The notes beneath the pieces were generated by a model, which searched no databases, was not told the DNA's origin, and worked only from the letters and a program-made list of their open reading frames with translations. Shown here piece by piece: positions 1 through 8,666 of a stretch of 25,588 nt of DNA. How positions within the stretch are numbered: the first letter of the stretch is position 1; each line of letters starts with the position of its first letter. The position numbers and the translations under genes are program-made. The DNA is from CAYOZL01 sp964408435 (lineage in GTDB: Bacteria > Bdellovibrionota_C > UBA2361 > SZUA-149 > CAYOZL01): contig CAYOZL010000031.1 in the NCBI GenBank assembly GCA_964408435.1, forward strand, positions 1-25,588. The letters run 5' to 3'.

Positions 1-775
1 TTAAATATATTAAAAAAACAAACATTCCAGAATTTAAAAAATGAGGATGCGCATCCCCTAAAAGAAAAGACCAAGAAGGAAACTCATGAATAACTCCTTT
101 TATAACACGAGTTGGATACCACCAAGATTGACCATTTGTAAAAAAATAATAAAGACCTGCAGGATTAGAAATAAAAATGATTGAACTAGCAAGGACAGTA
201 GATTTAGTCTTAGATAAATTAAGCATCTCTTTTAAACAAAGATACAAGCTAAGGATTAATGTGCACGGGGCAAAAGAAACTAAGACATGATAAACTTGCC
301 AATTTTTTAAGCTTAATAAAACAGAAAGCGTATGGCAGAAACGATACCAGTAAGCGTAATAATTTAAACCAACTCCAGACATCCAAGGCTCTTGAATTAA
401 TATTGGTTCTTTTATGCCTGAACCTATTAAAGCCAAATCTCTCATTCTTTCACCTAAAGAATAAAAATCTGCCCAAGAAATGCTTAACTGATAAAGAAAA
501 GCATATAAAATACAGAAGAAAAAAACTTCGTATTGCTTCTCAAAAAAAAGTTTCAAACTCACTGTTTTCAAACTTTTATTACATAGATAAATGTATAAAA
601 TTGAATTAAAAGAAAAAAAACAAAGATAGGCCAGAAATGGATTATTAAATAAAAGACCAAAGTTGTAATAAAAAACGGGTAAGAGTAATAAGTTAATTAA
701 AGTAAATACAAAACCATTAAGACCAAAAATTGCTCCTATAGAACTTATAAATAGTATTAATAAAATTAATGACAT
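1..775 (-). CDS. DUF2298 family polytopic membrane protein, partial (3' end beyond the left edge)
   Basis: The minus strand is open from an ATG at 775 to the window edge, giving 258 residues of a very hydrophobic protein with several membrane segments. It aligns by eye with the complete DUF2298 protein at 6581-8647. Shared blocks are GER-x-RD (109-113) against GEKPMD, EPWMSG followed by an aromatic NYYAYWY run (129-143) against EPWASG...KYYYGG, and TRV...EFPSWSF followed by GDAHPH (222-244) against TRV...EYPFWSF followed by ADLHPH. DUF2298 (also modelled as TIGR03662) proteins are uncharacterised and resemble GT-C glycosyltransferases; a role in moving or polymerising lipid-linked sugars is inference. 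No clear ribosome binding site precedes ATG 775; an in-frame GTG at 808-806 is an alternative start. The gene is divergent from the TIGR03663-type gene at 924. Homology to the second copy is convincing; function is unknown. Confidence 0.8.
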   Translation of the reverse strand, partial: MSLILLILFISSIGAIFGLNGFVFTLINLLLLPVFYYNFGLLFNNPFLAYLCFFSFNSILYIYLCNKSLKTVSLKLFFEKQYEVFFFCILYAFLYQLSISWADFYSLGERMRDLALIGSGIKEPILIQEPWMSGVGLNYYAYWYRFCHTLSVLLSLKNWQVYHVLVSFAPCTLILSLYLCLKEMLNLSKTKSTVLASSIIFISNPAGLYYFFTNGQSWWYPTRVIKGVIHEFPSWSFLLGDAHPHFLNSGMFVFLIYL

Positions 776-923
776 AAAATTAAAGAGAAAATCTTGCAGT
801 GCTGGCACTACAAATATAAGTAAATAGCGTTTGGAAAAAGTATAATATCAAACTTACTTTTGCAAAACGCTAACCATATTAGCTAAAAAGTGCTAGTAAG
901 TAGCATTAAAGAAAGCATGACAA
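776..923. promoter_or_regulatory. Divergent intergenic region with several short dyads
   Basis: This 148-nt spacer separates two divergently transcribed membrane-protein genes and should hold both promoters. A TATAAT-like hexamer sits at 841-846, without a convincing -35 partner on either strand. Three inverted repeats are visible: AGTGC-TG-GCACT at 798-809; TAGCGTTT at 825-832 paired with AAACGCTA at 865-872, which brackets the -10-like sequence; and TGCTA-GTAAG-TAGCA at 891-905. They could be operators, but that is inference only. Confidence 0.35.
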
Positions 924-2882
924 ATGACAGATTTAAATAAAATCCAAAAATACTTATTATCAGTTTTTATTCTAGTAGGCTTAATACTTAGATGGCTATA
1001 CCTTGATTCTCGCCCTTTGCATCATGATGAGTCCTTGCATCTAATGTATAGCTACTACCCAATCGATAACCCAAGTACTGGGTATTACAAATACGACCCA
1101 ATGCTACATGGACCAATGCTCTACACACTAGAGTCTTATATTTTTAGACTATTTGGAACCAGCACTTTCTCTTCTAGATTTTTACCTGCCCTAATTGGAA
1201 GTTTCTTTTTATTTATACCAATTTTATTTAGAAAATTTTTTATTCAAATAGGTGGTAAGTGGTCATTAGTTTTATCTACGGCCTTTATTGCACTTAGTCC
1301 TAGCTTAATTTACTGGTCAAGATTTAATATACACGACCCATATTTTATTCTTGGGATTATAATTTGTTTTTTAAGCATATTAAGTAAAGATAAAAAAGCT
1401 ACTATAATATCTATTGGTATGCTTTTTCAATTTTGCACTAAAGAGAATTCATACGTTTCAATCGCTATAGTTTCAGGCTATCTCATTTTTGAGCACTTAT
1501 ACTTAATCTTCTTTAAAGAGGATAATAATAGCTATACTAGTTTGCTTAGTAGAGCATTAGCTTATTGCAAAAATAATAAGCAAGATTTCTTCATAGCTAT
1601 TATTATCTTTGCTTTTGTTTTTTCTTATCTTTTTACTTCTAGTTTTAGAAATTTAGGAGCGATAGATAAAGGTTATTTTGAATTTTACTTTGGATCAATC
1701 TTAGATGCTGTCTACAGAAAAAGTCTTGGCTATTGGCTAAATCAAAATTCTATTGAAAGAATTAAAGGCCCCTTCTTATTCCATTTTTATCTATATTTAC
1801 TTTATGAACCTGCCTTTATCTTTTTGTATCTAGCGAGCATATTTTTATTTATTAAATCAGCCAGTGAAAAACTACTTAAAGTATTTCTATTCTCATTTAT
1901 TACATATCTTGCAATTACAATTTATCTATTAAATACAAACATAGAAAAAAGCTCTATTGGTCAGTTTTTTAAACTAAAAGACCACTTTGATTTATTTGCC
2001 TTATACTTCTTTTTTACTCACTCACTATTATTAACAATTCACCACTTACAAAAAAAGCAATACAACATAGCCTTTTTTGCATACCTTTTTACTTCCACTT
2101 TATTTACATATAGCTATTTAGGCGAAAAAGTCCCTTGGTTATCACAATACCCTATTGCCTTATCAGTGCCATATTTTGCTTTTGTTATTAAAGAGCTTTA
2201 CGAAAAAGCCAAGGTAATAGATATAAATAAGCTTTTTAGCTATTTAGGAATAAGTTTAATTACTCTAGCACTTATTTCATACCTAACATCAAGTCAAAAA
2301 GACGGGTTTGAAAAAGTTAGTATTTTATTTGGAGTTTTATTCTTAATTTTATCATTTTTAAAAAATGAAATAAAAATAAATCTAGCTACATTTACTCTAG
2401 TATTAATAGTAGCAACAACTCTAAACTCTGCGATACTTACAAATTTCACACATGCAGGAAAAGCTAACGAACTAATGAGTCAAGTTCACACTACTTATGA
2501 GTTTGATAAAACAATTAAAAGAATTAAAAGCGAACATGAATCAAATAAAATTGGTCGAAAATACACTGTCTATACCACAGGAGACCCTGTTTGGCCTACC
2601 ACTGCATACCTAAGAGGAATGAAGGGTTATAAATATCAAGCAAATAATAGCGACATAAAAAAGATGTGCTACGTTTTTGACTCTTTTGATAATGGTAAGA
2701 TTGAAAAGCCTGAAGGCTTTTTAGAGAAAAAAATTCCTATTAGAGGTTGGTGGGTTCCAGATTATAAACAAGTTACGATTAAAAAATATTTAAATTATTT
2801 ACTAACTCATAAAAATTGGAATAGCAGTGGATATTCTTATGCAAAAATGTTTGTTAATCAAAACCCAAACTGTGGATATTAA
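924..2882 (+). CDS. TIGR03663-type (Agl23-like) GT-C membrane glycosyltransferase-like protein
   Basis: 652-residue integral membrane protein with about a dozen hydrophobic segments and a soluble C-terminal tail of roughly 130 residues. The first loop carries the acidic HHDE motif (33-36) typical of GT-C dolichyl/polyprenyl-phosphate sugar transferases. It is followed by YDP (57-59), HGP (62-64) and a FLPAL block, as in the TIGR03663 family. The tail holds WPTTAYLRG (557-565) and GWWVPD (608-613), both typical of that family. TIGR03663 proteins are known mainly from archaea and Chloroflexi and are linked by annotation to lipid-linked glycan assembly; substrate and acceptor are unknown. The start at 924 avoids an earlier ATG at 917 that stops after seven codons. 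It is the only plus-strand gene in the left half and converges on the ankyrin gene with a 9-nt gap, too short for a separate terminator. Confidence 0.8.
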   Translation: MTDLNKIQKYLLSVFILVGLILRWLYLDSRPLHHDESLHLMYSYYPIDNPSTGYYKYDPMLHGPMLYTLESYIFRLFGTSTFSSRFLPALIGSFFLFIPILFRKFFIQIGGKWSLVLSTAFIALSPSLIYWSRFNIHDPYFILGIIICFLSILSKDKKATIISIGMLFQFCTKENSYVSIAIVSGYLIFEHLYLIFFKEDNNSYTSLLSRALAYCKNNKQDFFIAIIIFAFVFSYLFTSSFRNLGAIDKGYFEFYFGSILDAVYRKSLGYWLNQNSIERIKGPFLFHFYLYLLYEPAFIFLYLASIFLFIKSASEKLLKVFLFSFITYLAITIYLLNTNIEKSSIGQFFKLKDHFDLFALYFFFTHSLLLTIHHLQKKQYNIAFFAYLFTSTLFTYSYLGEKVPWLSQYPIALSVPYFAFVIKELYEKAKVIDINKLFSYLGISLITLALISYLTSSQKDGFEKVSILFGVLFLILSFLKNEIKINLATFTLVLIVATTLNSAILTNFTHAGKANELMSQVHTTYEFDKTIKRIKSEHESNKIGRKYTVYTTGDPVWPTTAYLRGMKGYKYQANNSDIKKMCYVFDSFDNGKIEKPEGFLEKKIPIRGWWVPDYKQVTIKKYLNYLLTHKNWNSSGYSYAKMFVNQNPNCGY

Positions 2883-2891
2883 GAGTAGAAA

Positions 2892-4085
2892 TTAATTAGG
2901 GTAACAATTATCACAGGTTACTTTTGCTCTCATCCTACCTTCTATATATATAACTAAATTGGGCTCGGCTCTATACTCAACTTGTTCATAAGCTTTCAGC
3001 ACACTTGGACCAGCTAGCGCAAAACTTTTTTCATACCCAGGGATAAAAAGCTCTGCTTTAACCCCTCTTGCTTCATTGGCTCCGAAGTTTCTTATTCCAA
3101 CAACTACTTCTACTAGCTGTGTTTTATCAGTTCTAACAAATACCCCCTTAGGGCTTCTAGCGACCTTAACACCTGTTAATTTAACTCTTTCCTTCTCTTC
3201 ATAAAGAGGTTTTTCTCTGTCTTTATTTGTTTTTGAATTCTCTTTTGTAAAAGATCCTAAAGATTCAGAAGAAATAAATTCTTGCTCACTCTCTTTTTTT
3301 ACCTCTTCATTTATCTCTACTTCTATACTTGAATTATCCTCAACTTGAGTTTCAAGCCCTAAAGCTAAATCAGCTTGTTCTTCAATTTGCTTTATTAAAT
3401 CTTTTTTTGGTTCATTTAAAACGCCACTCACAATAGGTTTTTCAATCTTAAGACTAGAGAGACTTTGCTTTATTAAACTTTCATCCAAACCTTTTTCAAC
3501 AAGCAAGTTAAATATCTCTTTTTTACCTGTTGCATAATTTGAAGGATATTTTTCTTCTAAATCCTGAGTATACAGGCTTGCACCTGAATCAAGTAAAACT
3601 TTTGTTAATTCTAAATTATCACTTTCAATTGCATTAATTAATGCTGTTTTCCCGCTCTTATCTCGGTCTTCAAGATTAATACCCCAGTTAATATAGGATT
3701 TTACTAATTCTGAATTATCATTCTTAATATAATCAGAGAAGCTGTCTGCATCTAAAACATAATTAACTCCTAAAATCGTTTTCAATGAAGATAAGTCAAC
3801 ATTAAAAGTTCTTTCAGACCTTATAATAAAATTACTGATTTTAAAGTTAAGCTTATTATCATTTCTAATAAAAAATATTGCGATAGCTAGAAAAATTAAG
3901 ACATGTTTTAATTTTATTTTACTAGTTTTTTTACTTTTTTTTTCTGGCTTAGATTTTAGTGAGCTTTCTAAATGACTACTTAAATCACCATCTAGAACAT
4001 TTTCTTGTTCCATATTTAAATCTAGTGAAGGATTAAGAACACCTTCAATTTTTTTATTTACATCATAATCTTCTTGATTATTCAT
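2892..4085 (-). CDS. Membrane-anchored ankyrin-repeat protein with C-terminal beta-rich domain
   Basis: 397 residues. Visible in order: an acidic N-terminal tail (1-45); a lysine-rich stretch (47-60) followed by a short hydrophobic segment (61-73), read as a single membrane anchor; two to three ankyrin-like repeats (about 112-200), the clearest around residues 143-170 with KTALINAIESDN and LLDSGA; an acidic, low-complexity linker (about 215-300); and a C-terminal domain (about 300-397) with alternating hydrophobics, ending in CDNC (391-394). The C-terminal domain looks like an Ig/CARDB-type beta sandwich, a weak guess. The positive-inside rule puts the ankyrin and C-terminal parts outside the cytoplasm, unusual for ankyrin repeats. 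The start codon overlaps the kinase stop by 8 nt, so the two are probably translationally coupled. Function unknown; a binding or scaffold partner of the kinase is an inference. Confidence 0.65.
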   Translation of the reverse strand: MNNQEDYDVNKKIEGVLNPSLDLNMEQENVLDGDLSSHLESSLKSKPEKKSKKTSKIKLKHVLIFLAIAIFFIRNDNKLNFKISNFIIRSERTFNVDLSSLKTILGVNYVLDADSFSDYIKNDNSELVKSYINWGINLEDRDKSGKTALINAIESDNLELTKVLLDSGASLYTQDLEEKYPSNYATGKKEIFNLLVEKGLDESLIKQSLSSLKIEKPIVSGVLNEPKKDLIKQIEEQADLALGLETQVEDNSSIEVEINEEVKKESEQEFISSESLGSFTKENSKTNKDREKPLYEEKERVKLTGVKVARSPKGVFVRTDKTQLVEVVVGIRNFGANEARGVKAELFIPGYEKSFALAGPSVLKAYEQVEYRAEPNLVIYIEGRMRAKVTCDNCYPN

Positions 4086-6486
4086 CTGACATCAATTTAT
4101 TAAGCTCTTCTAACTTCTTTTCAAGCTCTTCTTTTTCACTAACTACTACTTCTTTTTTCTCAGCAGTCCCCGCACTAATTTTCTTCCACTGCTTAGACAT
4201 AGATTCAATCTTAGCTTGCTGAGCTTCGTCTAAATAATTATTAATTTCTAATGTAGCATTAGCGTCTTCTAATTTCTCTTCATTAAAATTAATATTATTC
4301 TTCAACGCAGATTTAACAACCACTAAAAGTTCACTCTTATTTATATCAACCTGCTCTCTAACATCTTTAATATCAGACTTACTGATACTAATTTTACCTT
4401 CTCTAATCTTATCTTTTAAAGAGCTAAATTCACTTTCAGCTTTTTTGTATTTTTCATACGATTCTTTAACTCTTTCATTCTTACTGGTTAGCTTCTTAAC
4501 TACTGCTAAGTCAGTATTTTCATTAATATCAGTATAAATATCATTTAATAAATTCTGTTTAACTTTTTGTTTTTTGTTAAACTCTCTTATTTTATTTCTA
4601 GACTCTGCAATTTGCTTTCTTCTTACTTCTGCTTCCTTTTTTTGTTCTACTAAACTTTTCTCATTTTTAATACTATAAGCATTTATCTTACCATTTAATG
4701 AAGCAATTTCTTTTTTAACTTCGAGTCTTTGATTATATATAGTTCTTAAATTATTATCTTTTCTACTCTTCTTATTGTATTGATACTCATTCTTTGTTGC
4801 CTGCCTAGCTTTAGCAATATCATTAAGATAATTTGATTTGGGTTTCACCTTAGACTTAGTATTTACAGGCTCCTGATTAGATTGTTCACTATTATAATAA
4901 ACAGAAGGATCTACATAAACGTTACTAGAACTTTCAGAGTAAAATACATTGGCAAGATCTTGAAAGCTATTATCTTTAAAATAGCCTACTTCTTTTTCAG
5001 GAACATAAGTTTTTCCTAAGCTATTATTTGCAGGACGTCTAGAAGATAATTTTCTAGTATTGCTTTTCCTATTACTATTCCGACTAAAACTTGGCACTCC
5101 AGAAATATATTCTTCTCTTAAATCACGAATACTAATTTCTTTTCTTATTTGTTCTTGAGAATTTTTATTACTACTTTCTTTTTGACTAAAATAAGGCAAA
5201 TCTATTGAAGAAAAATCCAGTCCAAAAGAGTCATCAGATAAATCTAGCTTCGATATTAAAAACAACAATAACAATAAAGAAAATACGATTGCTAGAAAAA
5301 CTATTAGTTTCTTATTACTTTTAGCTTTATCAAAATTTTCAACTTTTCTAATTTTTGCTGCTAAACCTTTAAGGTCATCAGTGTCAGGTCTGCTGTTTTT
5401 TCTCTCCTGCCACATTTCCTCATGCTTTTTAATCTCATCTACTGTAGGCAATGCATCAAAGATTACTGAATTACATGCACTAGTAAAACTATCTTTTCTT
5501 GCTTCTCCTTCAAATAAACAAACTTGAGGATTATCATCTTTAGAATCAAACTCTGTTTCATATATATTAGTATCGAATACGCTTTCGCCATCATCTTCTA
5601 ACTCATGAGCTCCCGAATCCATCACTTCAGATTTAGTGTATATCTTTTTTCTTATGTAGCGAATTACTTCTCTTGCATTCTGAGGCCTCTTTTCAGCTTC
5701 TTTCTCTAAAAGCCTCATTATAAGCTTATCCATCCAAAGTGGAGTTGTAGGATTTAATTCACTTGGAATTTTTGGAACCTCGTGGACATGTTTCCAGACT
5801 ATTGCCATTGGATCTTCAGCATCAAAAGGAAAATCACCTGTAGCTATGCCGTATAAGATAACTCCAAGACTATAAAAATCTGAAGCTGGGCTAATCTCAT
5901 GACCTAAGAAAACTTCTGGAGGTATATAATCTAATGAACCCATAATCTCTCTATGAGTTGTGTTTCCACTACTTACGGGTCTTGCGACACCAAAGTCAGT
6001 AATTTTAACAGTACCATCAGTTGAAATTAAAATATTACCAGGTTTTAAATCTCTATGAACAATATTTTGTCCATGAATAGCTTCTAGACCTTTACATATC
6101 TGAACAGCAATTTTTCCTAAAAGCTTATAATCTTGATTTAAAGATTCAACATACTGGTCCAAAAGCAAGCCTTCAATATGCTCCATTGTATAGAAAAACA
6201 TTCCATCATGGACTCCGGCATCATATGTTCTAACAACATTTGGATGATTAACAGAGTGCATCATATTAACTTCTCTTAAAAATCTTCTTGTTAACTCTGA
6301 ATCTCTTGAGAATTCTCTATGTAGAATTTTAATTGCTAAGACTTTTTCCTCTAAAAGCTTATCATGAGCTTTGTAAACTGAACCCATTCCACCACTACCG
6401 ATGAACTCATCGAGTACATATCGATCCGCTAGGACATATCCTAGTGGTAATATTTGCTCATCAACTGGTTCGTTATTCTCTATCAT
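4078..6486 (-). CDS. Transmembrane Ser/Thr protein kinase (PknB-like kinase domain)
   Basis: 802 residues. The N-terminal kinase domain (about 20-285) has every catalytic motif: glycine loop GSGGMG (30-35), AIK lysine K53, helix-C glutamate E72, HRDLKPGN with catalytic D146 and N151, DFG (164-166), a PPE version of APE (189-191), and the DFYSLGVILY segment. It is therefore predicted to be active. A juxtamembrane linker (286-390) precedes one membrane helix (about 392-412). The remaining 390 residues are Ser/Asn/Lys-rich and then strongly charged and helical (about 560-800), suggesting a coiled coil. PASTA repeats, usual in PknB of Gram-positives, are absent. Hanks-type kinases of this plan sense signals outside the cell and phosphorylate cytoplasmic proteins; the ligand here is unknown. 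The downstream ankyrin gene overlaps by 8 nt (ATGAATAA). A 94-nt gap separates it from the upstream DUF2298 gene, so an own promoter is possible; none is convincing. Confidence 0.9.
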   Translation of the reverse strand: MIENNEPVDEQILPLGYVLADRYVLDEFIGSGGMGSVYKAHDKLLEEKVLAIKILHREFSRDSELTRRFLREVNMMHSVNHPNVVRTYDAGVHDGMFFYTMEHIEGLLLDQYVESLNQDYKLLGKIAVQICKGLEAIHGQNIVHRDLKPGNILISTDGTVKITDFGVARPVSSGNTTHREIMGSLDYIPPEVFLGHEISPASDFYSLGVILYGIATGDFPFDAEDPMAIVWKHVHEVPKIPSELNPTTPLWMDKLIMRLLEKEAEKRPQNAREVIRYIRKKIYTKSEVMDSGAHELEDDGESVFDTNIYETEFDSKDDNPQVCLFEGEARKDSFTSACNSVIFDALPTVDEIKKHEEMWQERKNSRPDTDDLKGLAAKIRKVENFDKAKSNKKLIVFLAIVFSLLLLLFLISKLDLSDDSFGLDFSSIDLPYFSQKESSNKNSQEQIRKEISIRDLREEYISGVPSFSRNSNRKSNTRKLSSRRPANNSLGKTYVPEKEVGYFKDNSFQDLANVFYSESSSNVYVDPSVYYNSEQSNQEPVNTKSKVKPKSNYLNDIAKARQATKNEYQYNKKSRKDNNLRTIYNQRLEVKKEIASLNGKINAYSIKNEKSLVEQKKEAEVRRKQIAESRNKIREFNKKQKVKQNLLNDIYTDINENTDLAVVKKLTSKNERVKESYEKYKKAESEFSSLKDKIREGKISISKSDIKDVREQVDINKSELLVVVKSALKNNINFNEEKLEDANATLEINNYLDEAQQAKIESMSKQWKKISAGTAEKKEVVVSEKEELEKKLEELNKLMSDE

Positions 6487-6580
6487 CTATAATTCTCGCA
6501 TCCTGGTATTGATATCGACAACTAAGACAAATTACTTAATTTATATATTGGGGCTAGTTCAAGAGTGTTTTATTTAGTAT

Positions 6581-8647
6581 TTACAGCGTGTTATAGATTT
6601 TGCTGTTTTTGAAATTAAAAACTTCTTTTAGGCATTTATGCTTTAAACTCTCCGTCTTGCTGGTGAAATTACCCTTTAACTTATATCTGCTAAATTCTAA
6701 GTCTGATAAAATTGAGTATTTAATTCCATATTTTTTAATCAAAGCACAAGCTAAGTTTGAATCTTTAGTTTTATATATTGTTTTTATGTCATTTTCTCTT
6801 TGATTAATTTCTTTACGTCTAACTCCACGCTGACTTACATGATGCGACCAACCAAGCACGGTTTGTAAACCAGTGTTTGCACTAATTCTTGAATAACTTT
6901 GATATGAAGGGCCATGCGCTTCTAAAACTACATCATTGTATTTTGCATTTTTCCTTAACCAGCTAATAAGCTGGTAATCTTTTTTATTTTCTAAATAAGC
7001 TAATCCGTTAATACCCTTTATTGCATTAGGGCTATTCCAATGAAAACCATTTGCAAAAATTAAATAAACAATAGCAATACTTGCAATTAAACTAGCTGAT
7101 GGAAAAAGAAATAAATTTTTAAAACTTTTTGATTGATTATAAAAATATGACAAAGAAAAAATAGACAGGCTAGTCCATAAAAAATAATGAAATTTAAAGA
7201 CTGAATTCATTCTATCAATTAAAACAAAGAAATCTGTTAAAATAAAAAAAGTAAAAGAAAAATACCCTAAAATTAAGATTCTCTTATCTGTAGTCTTAGA
7301 TAAAAAAATCATGGCGATTGAAATTAATGAAACTACTAAAACAGATCTAGTATCCTTATAAAAAACAGCTAAAAGCAATAAAAGATAGACTAAGACTATG
7401 GATTTGCTTCTTAGAATTTCAAAATTCCAAGTAATAATCTTAGTAATAATTTTATAGATACTGTAAATCAATAAAGGCAAAAACCATATTCCTAGAGTTT
7501 TAAAAATAGAAATATAGCTAAGCATCTCATCATTTCTAACTACTAAGATATTAGCTGAGCTATCTGATTTAATTTGCAAATAAAAAGGAAGCACAGAGAG
7601 AACAAAAAGCATAAAAAAAGTAGCGCTATCTTTCAGAGACTTTGACACCTGAATAGGAAATTTCCAATTATAAAAAAGAAAGCAAAAAACAAAATACAAA
7701 GAACATGAAATCGCATCCCAAGAATTTACTATTAAAATAAAGCCTAAGAGTATTGATATTATAAACTTAACCCGAAAGTATGAGCTAAAATCCATAAGCG
7801 TGAAAAGTATAAACAGACAAACAAAAGGCAAACACATTACGTGAGGATGAAGATCTGCAAAAACAAAGCTCCAAAATGGATACTCTGTAAAAGCTGAGGC
7901 AGTATAAACCCTAGTGCTTGCCCAAAAAGTATGTGAGTCTATAGTTCTTTCAGAGACTAAAGATACAAGCATTGCTAGATTAGAACAAAAACAAATAAGA
8001 AATGAAAAAATTATTGAATATTTCTTATCTACTGCTAAGGCTTTAAAGATTAGAAATAAGCCTGAAAAATAAAGAGCTGGGATAATAGAAACTAGCAAAT
8101 TATAACCAATTTCAGGGCTAACTCTTGCAAGCTTTAAAATATTAGCAAAAACAAAAAAGCCTCCATAATAGTACTTCATCTGATGTCCAGATGCCCAAGG
8201 CTCCATTACAGGAAATTTTTCTAAATTGTAAAAATAATTTAGAAAGGTAAAATCCATAGGTTTTTCACCCCAATAAATTTCTGGGTGCTGGTACCTAAAA
8301 CTTAAAAAAATTGCAAAAACTAGTAAATAAAAAATATGAGGTAACAATTCTTCGTTAACCAAAGCTTTAAAGAATTTTATAGTAGAAAAACTTCTATCAA
8401 CTAATTTATTTAATATTAACCCAGCTACTAAAACGAGTCCTAAGAGTAAAAAAAGATTTATAGGTAATAAATAAAATTGATTACTAAGGGCTAAAGCCCA
8501 AGAGATAAAGCTAAATAAAAATAAACCAAAGAGTCTCGAGAAAAAATAATTATTTTCCTTCCTCCAAAAACTAAAAAAAGAAGTAAGAGGTAAAAGAGAA
8601 ATTGCAATTAATTCAAAAACCAATAAAAACGATAAGACATTAATCAT
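6581..8647 (-). CDS. DUF2298 family polytopic membrane protein (TIGR03662-like)
   Basis: 688 residues, highly hydrophobic, with many membrane segments and a soluble C-terminal part. Recognisable family blocks are GEKPMDFTFLN (127-137), EPWASGHQMKYYYGG (149-163), STRV (244-247), and EYPFWSFVFADLHPH (255-269). The C-terminal section carries the family's VLEAHGPSYQSYSRIS and TGLQTVLGW motifs, followed by a YGIKYSILS block. The length is in the usual 650-900 range. The family is of unknown function; its layout (first-loop acidic residues, many helices, soluble tail) resembles GT-C glycosyltransferases. It starts 19 nt after the purQ stop on the same strand, so read-through from the purine genes is likely. 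It is a paralogue of the partial gene at 1-775. Confidence 0.85.
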   Translation of the reverse strand: MINVLSFLLVFELIAISLLPLTSFFSFWRKENNYFFSRLFGLFLFSFISWALALSNQFYLLPINLFLLLGLVLVAGLILNKLVDRSFSTIKFFKALVNEELLPHIFYLLVFAIFLSFRYQHPEIYWGEKPMDFTFLNYFYNLEKFPVMEPWASGHQMKYYYGGFFVFANILKLARVSPEIGYNLLVSIIPALYFSGLFLIFKALAVDKKYSIIFSFLICFCSNLAMLVSLVSERTIDSHTFWASTRVYTASAFTEYPFWSFVFADLHPHVMCLPFVCLFILFTLMDFSSYFRVKFIISILLGFILIVNSWDAISCSLYFVFCFLFYNWKFPIQVSKSLKDSATFFMLFVLSVLPFYLQIKSDSSANILVVRNDEMLSYISIFKTLGIWFLPLLIYSIYKIITKIITWNFEILRSKSIVLVYLLLLLAVFYKDTRSVLVVSLISIAMIFLSKTTDKRILILGYFSFTFFILTDFFVLIDRMNSVFKFHYFLWTSLSIFSLSYFYNQSKSFKNLFLFPSASLIASIAIVYLIFANGFHWNSPNAIKGINGLAYLENKKDYQLISWLRKNAKYNDVVLEAHGPSYQSYSRISANTGLQTVLGWSHHVSQRGVRRKEINQRENDIKTIYKTKDSNLACALIKKYGIKYSILSDLEFSRYKLKGNFTSKTESLKHKCLKEVFNFKNSKIYNTL

Positions 8648-8666
8648 TCTATATACGCTTATTTAC

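Noticed and set aside
259..609. Plus-strand ORF of 116 codons
   Set aside because: It lies opposite the partial DUF2298 gene, is lysine/asparagine-rich with no family pattern, and the minus-strand reading shows clear homology to another gene in the window.
804..820. TGGCAC, as in a sigma-54 promoter
   Set aside because: The expected TTGC element at the right distance is missing.
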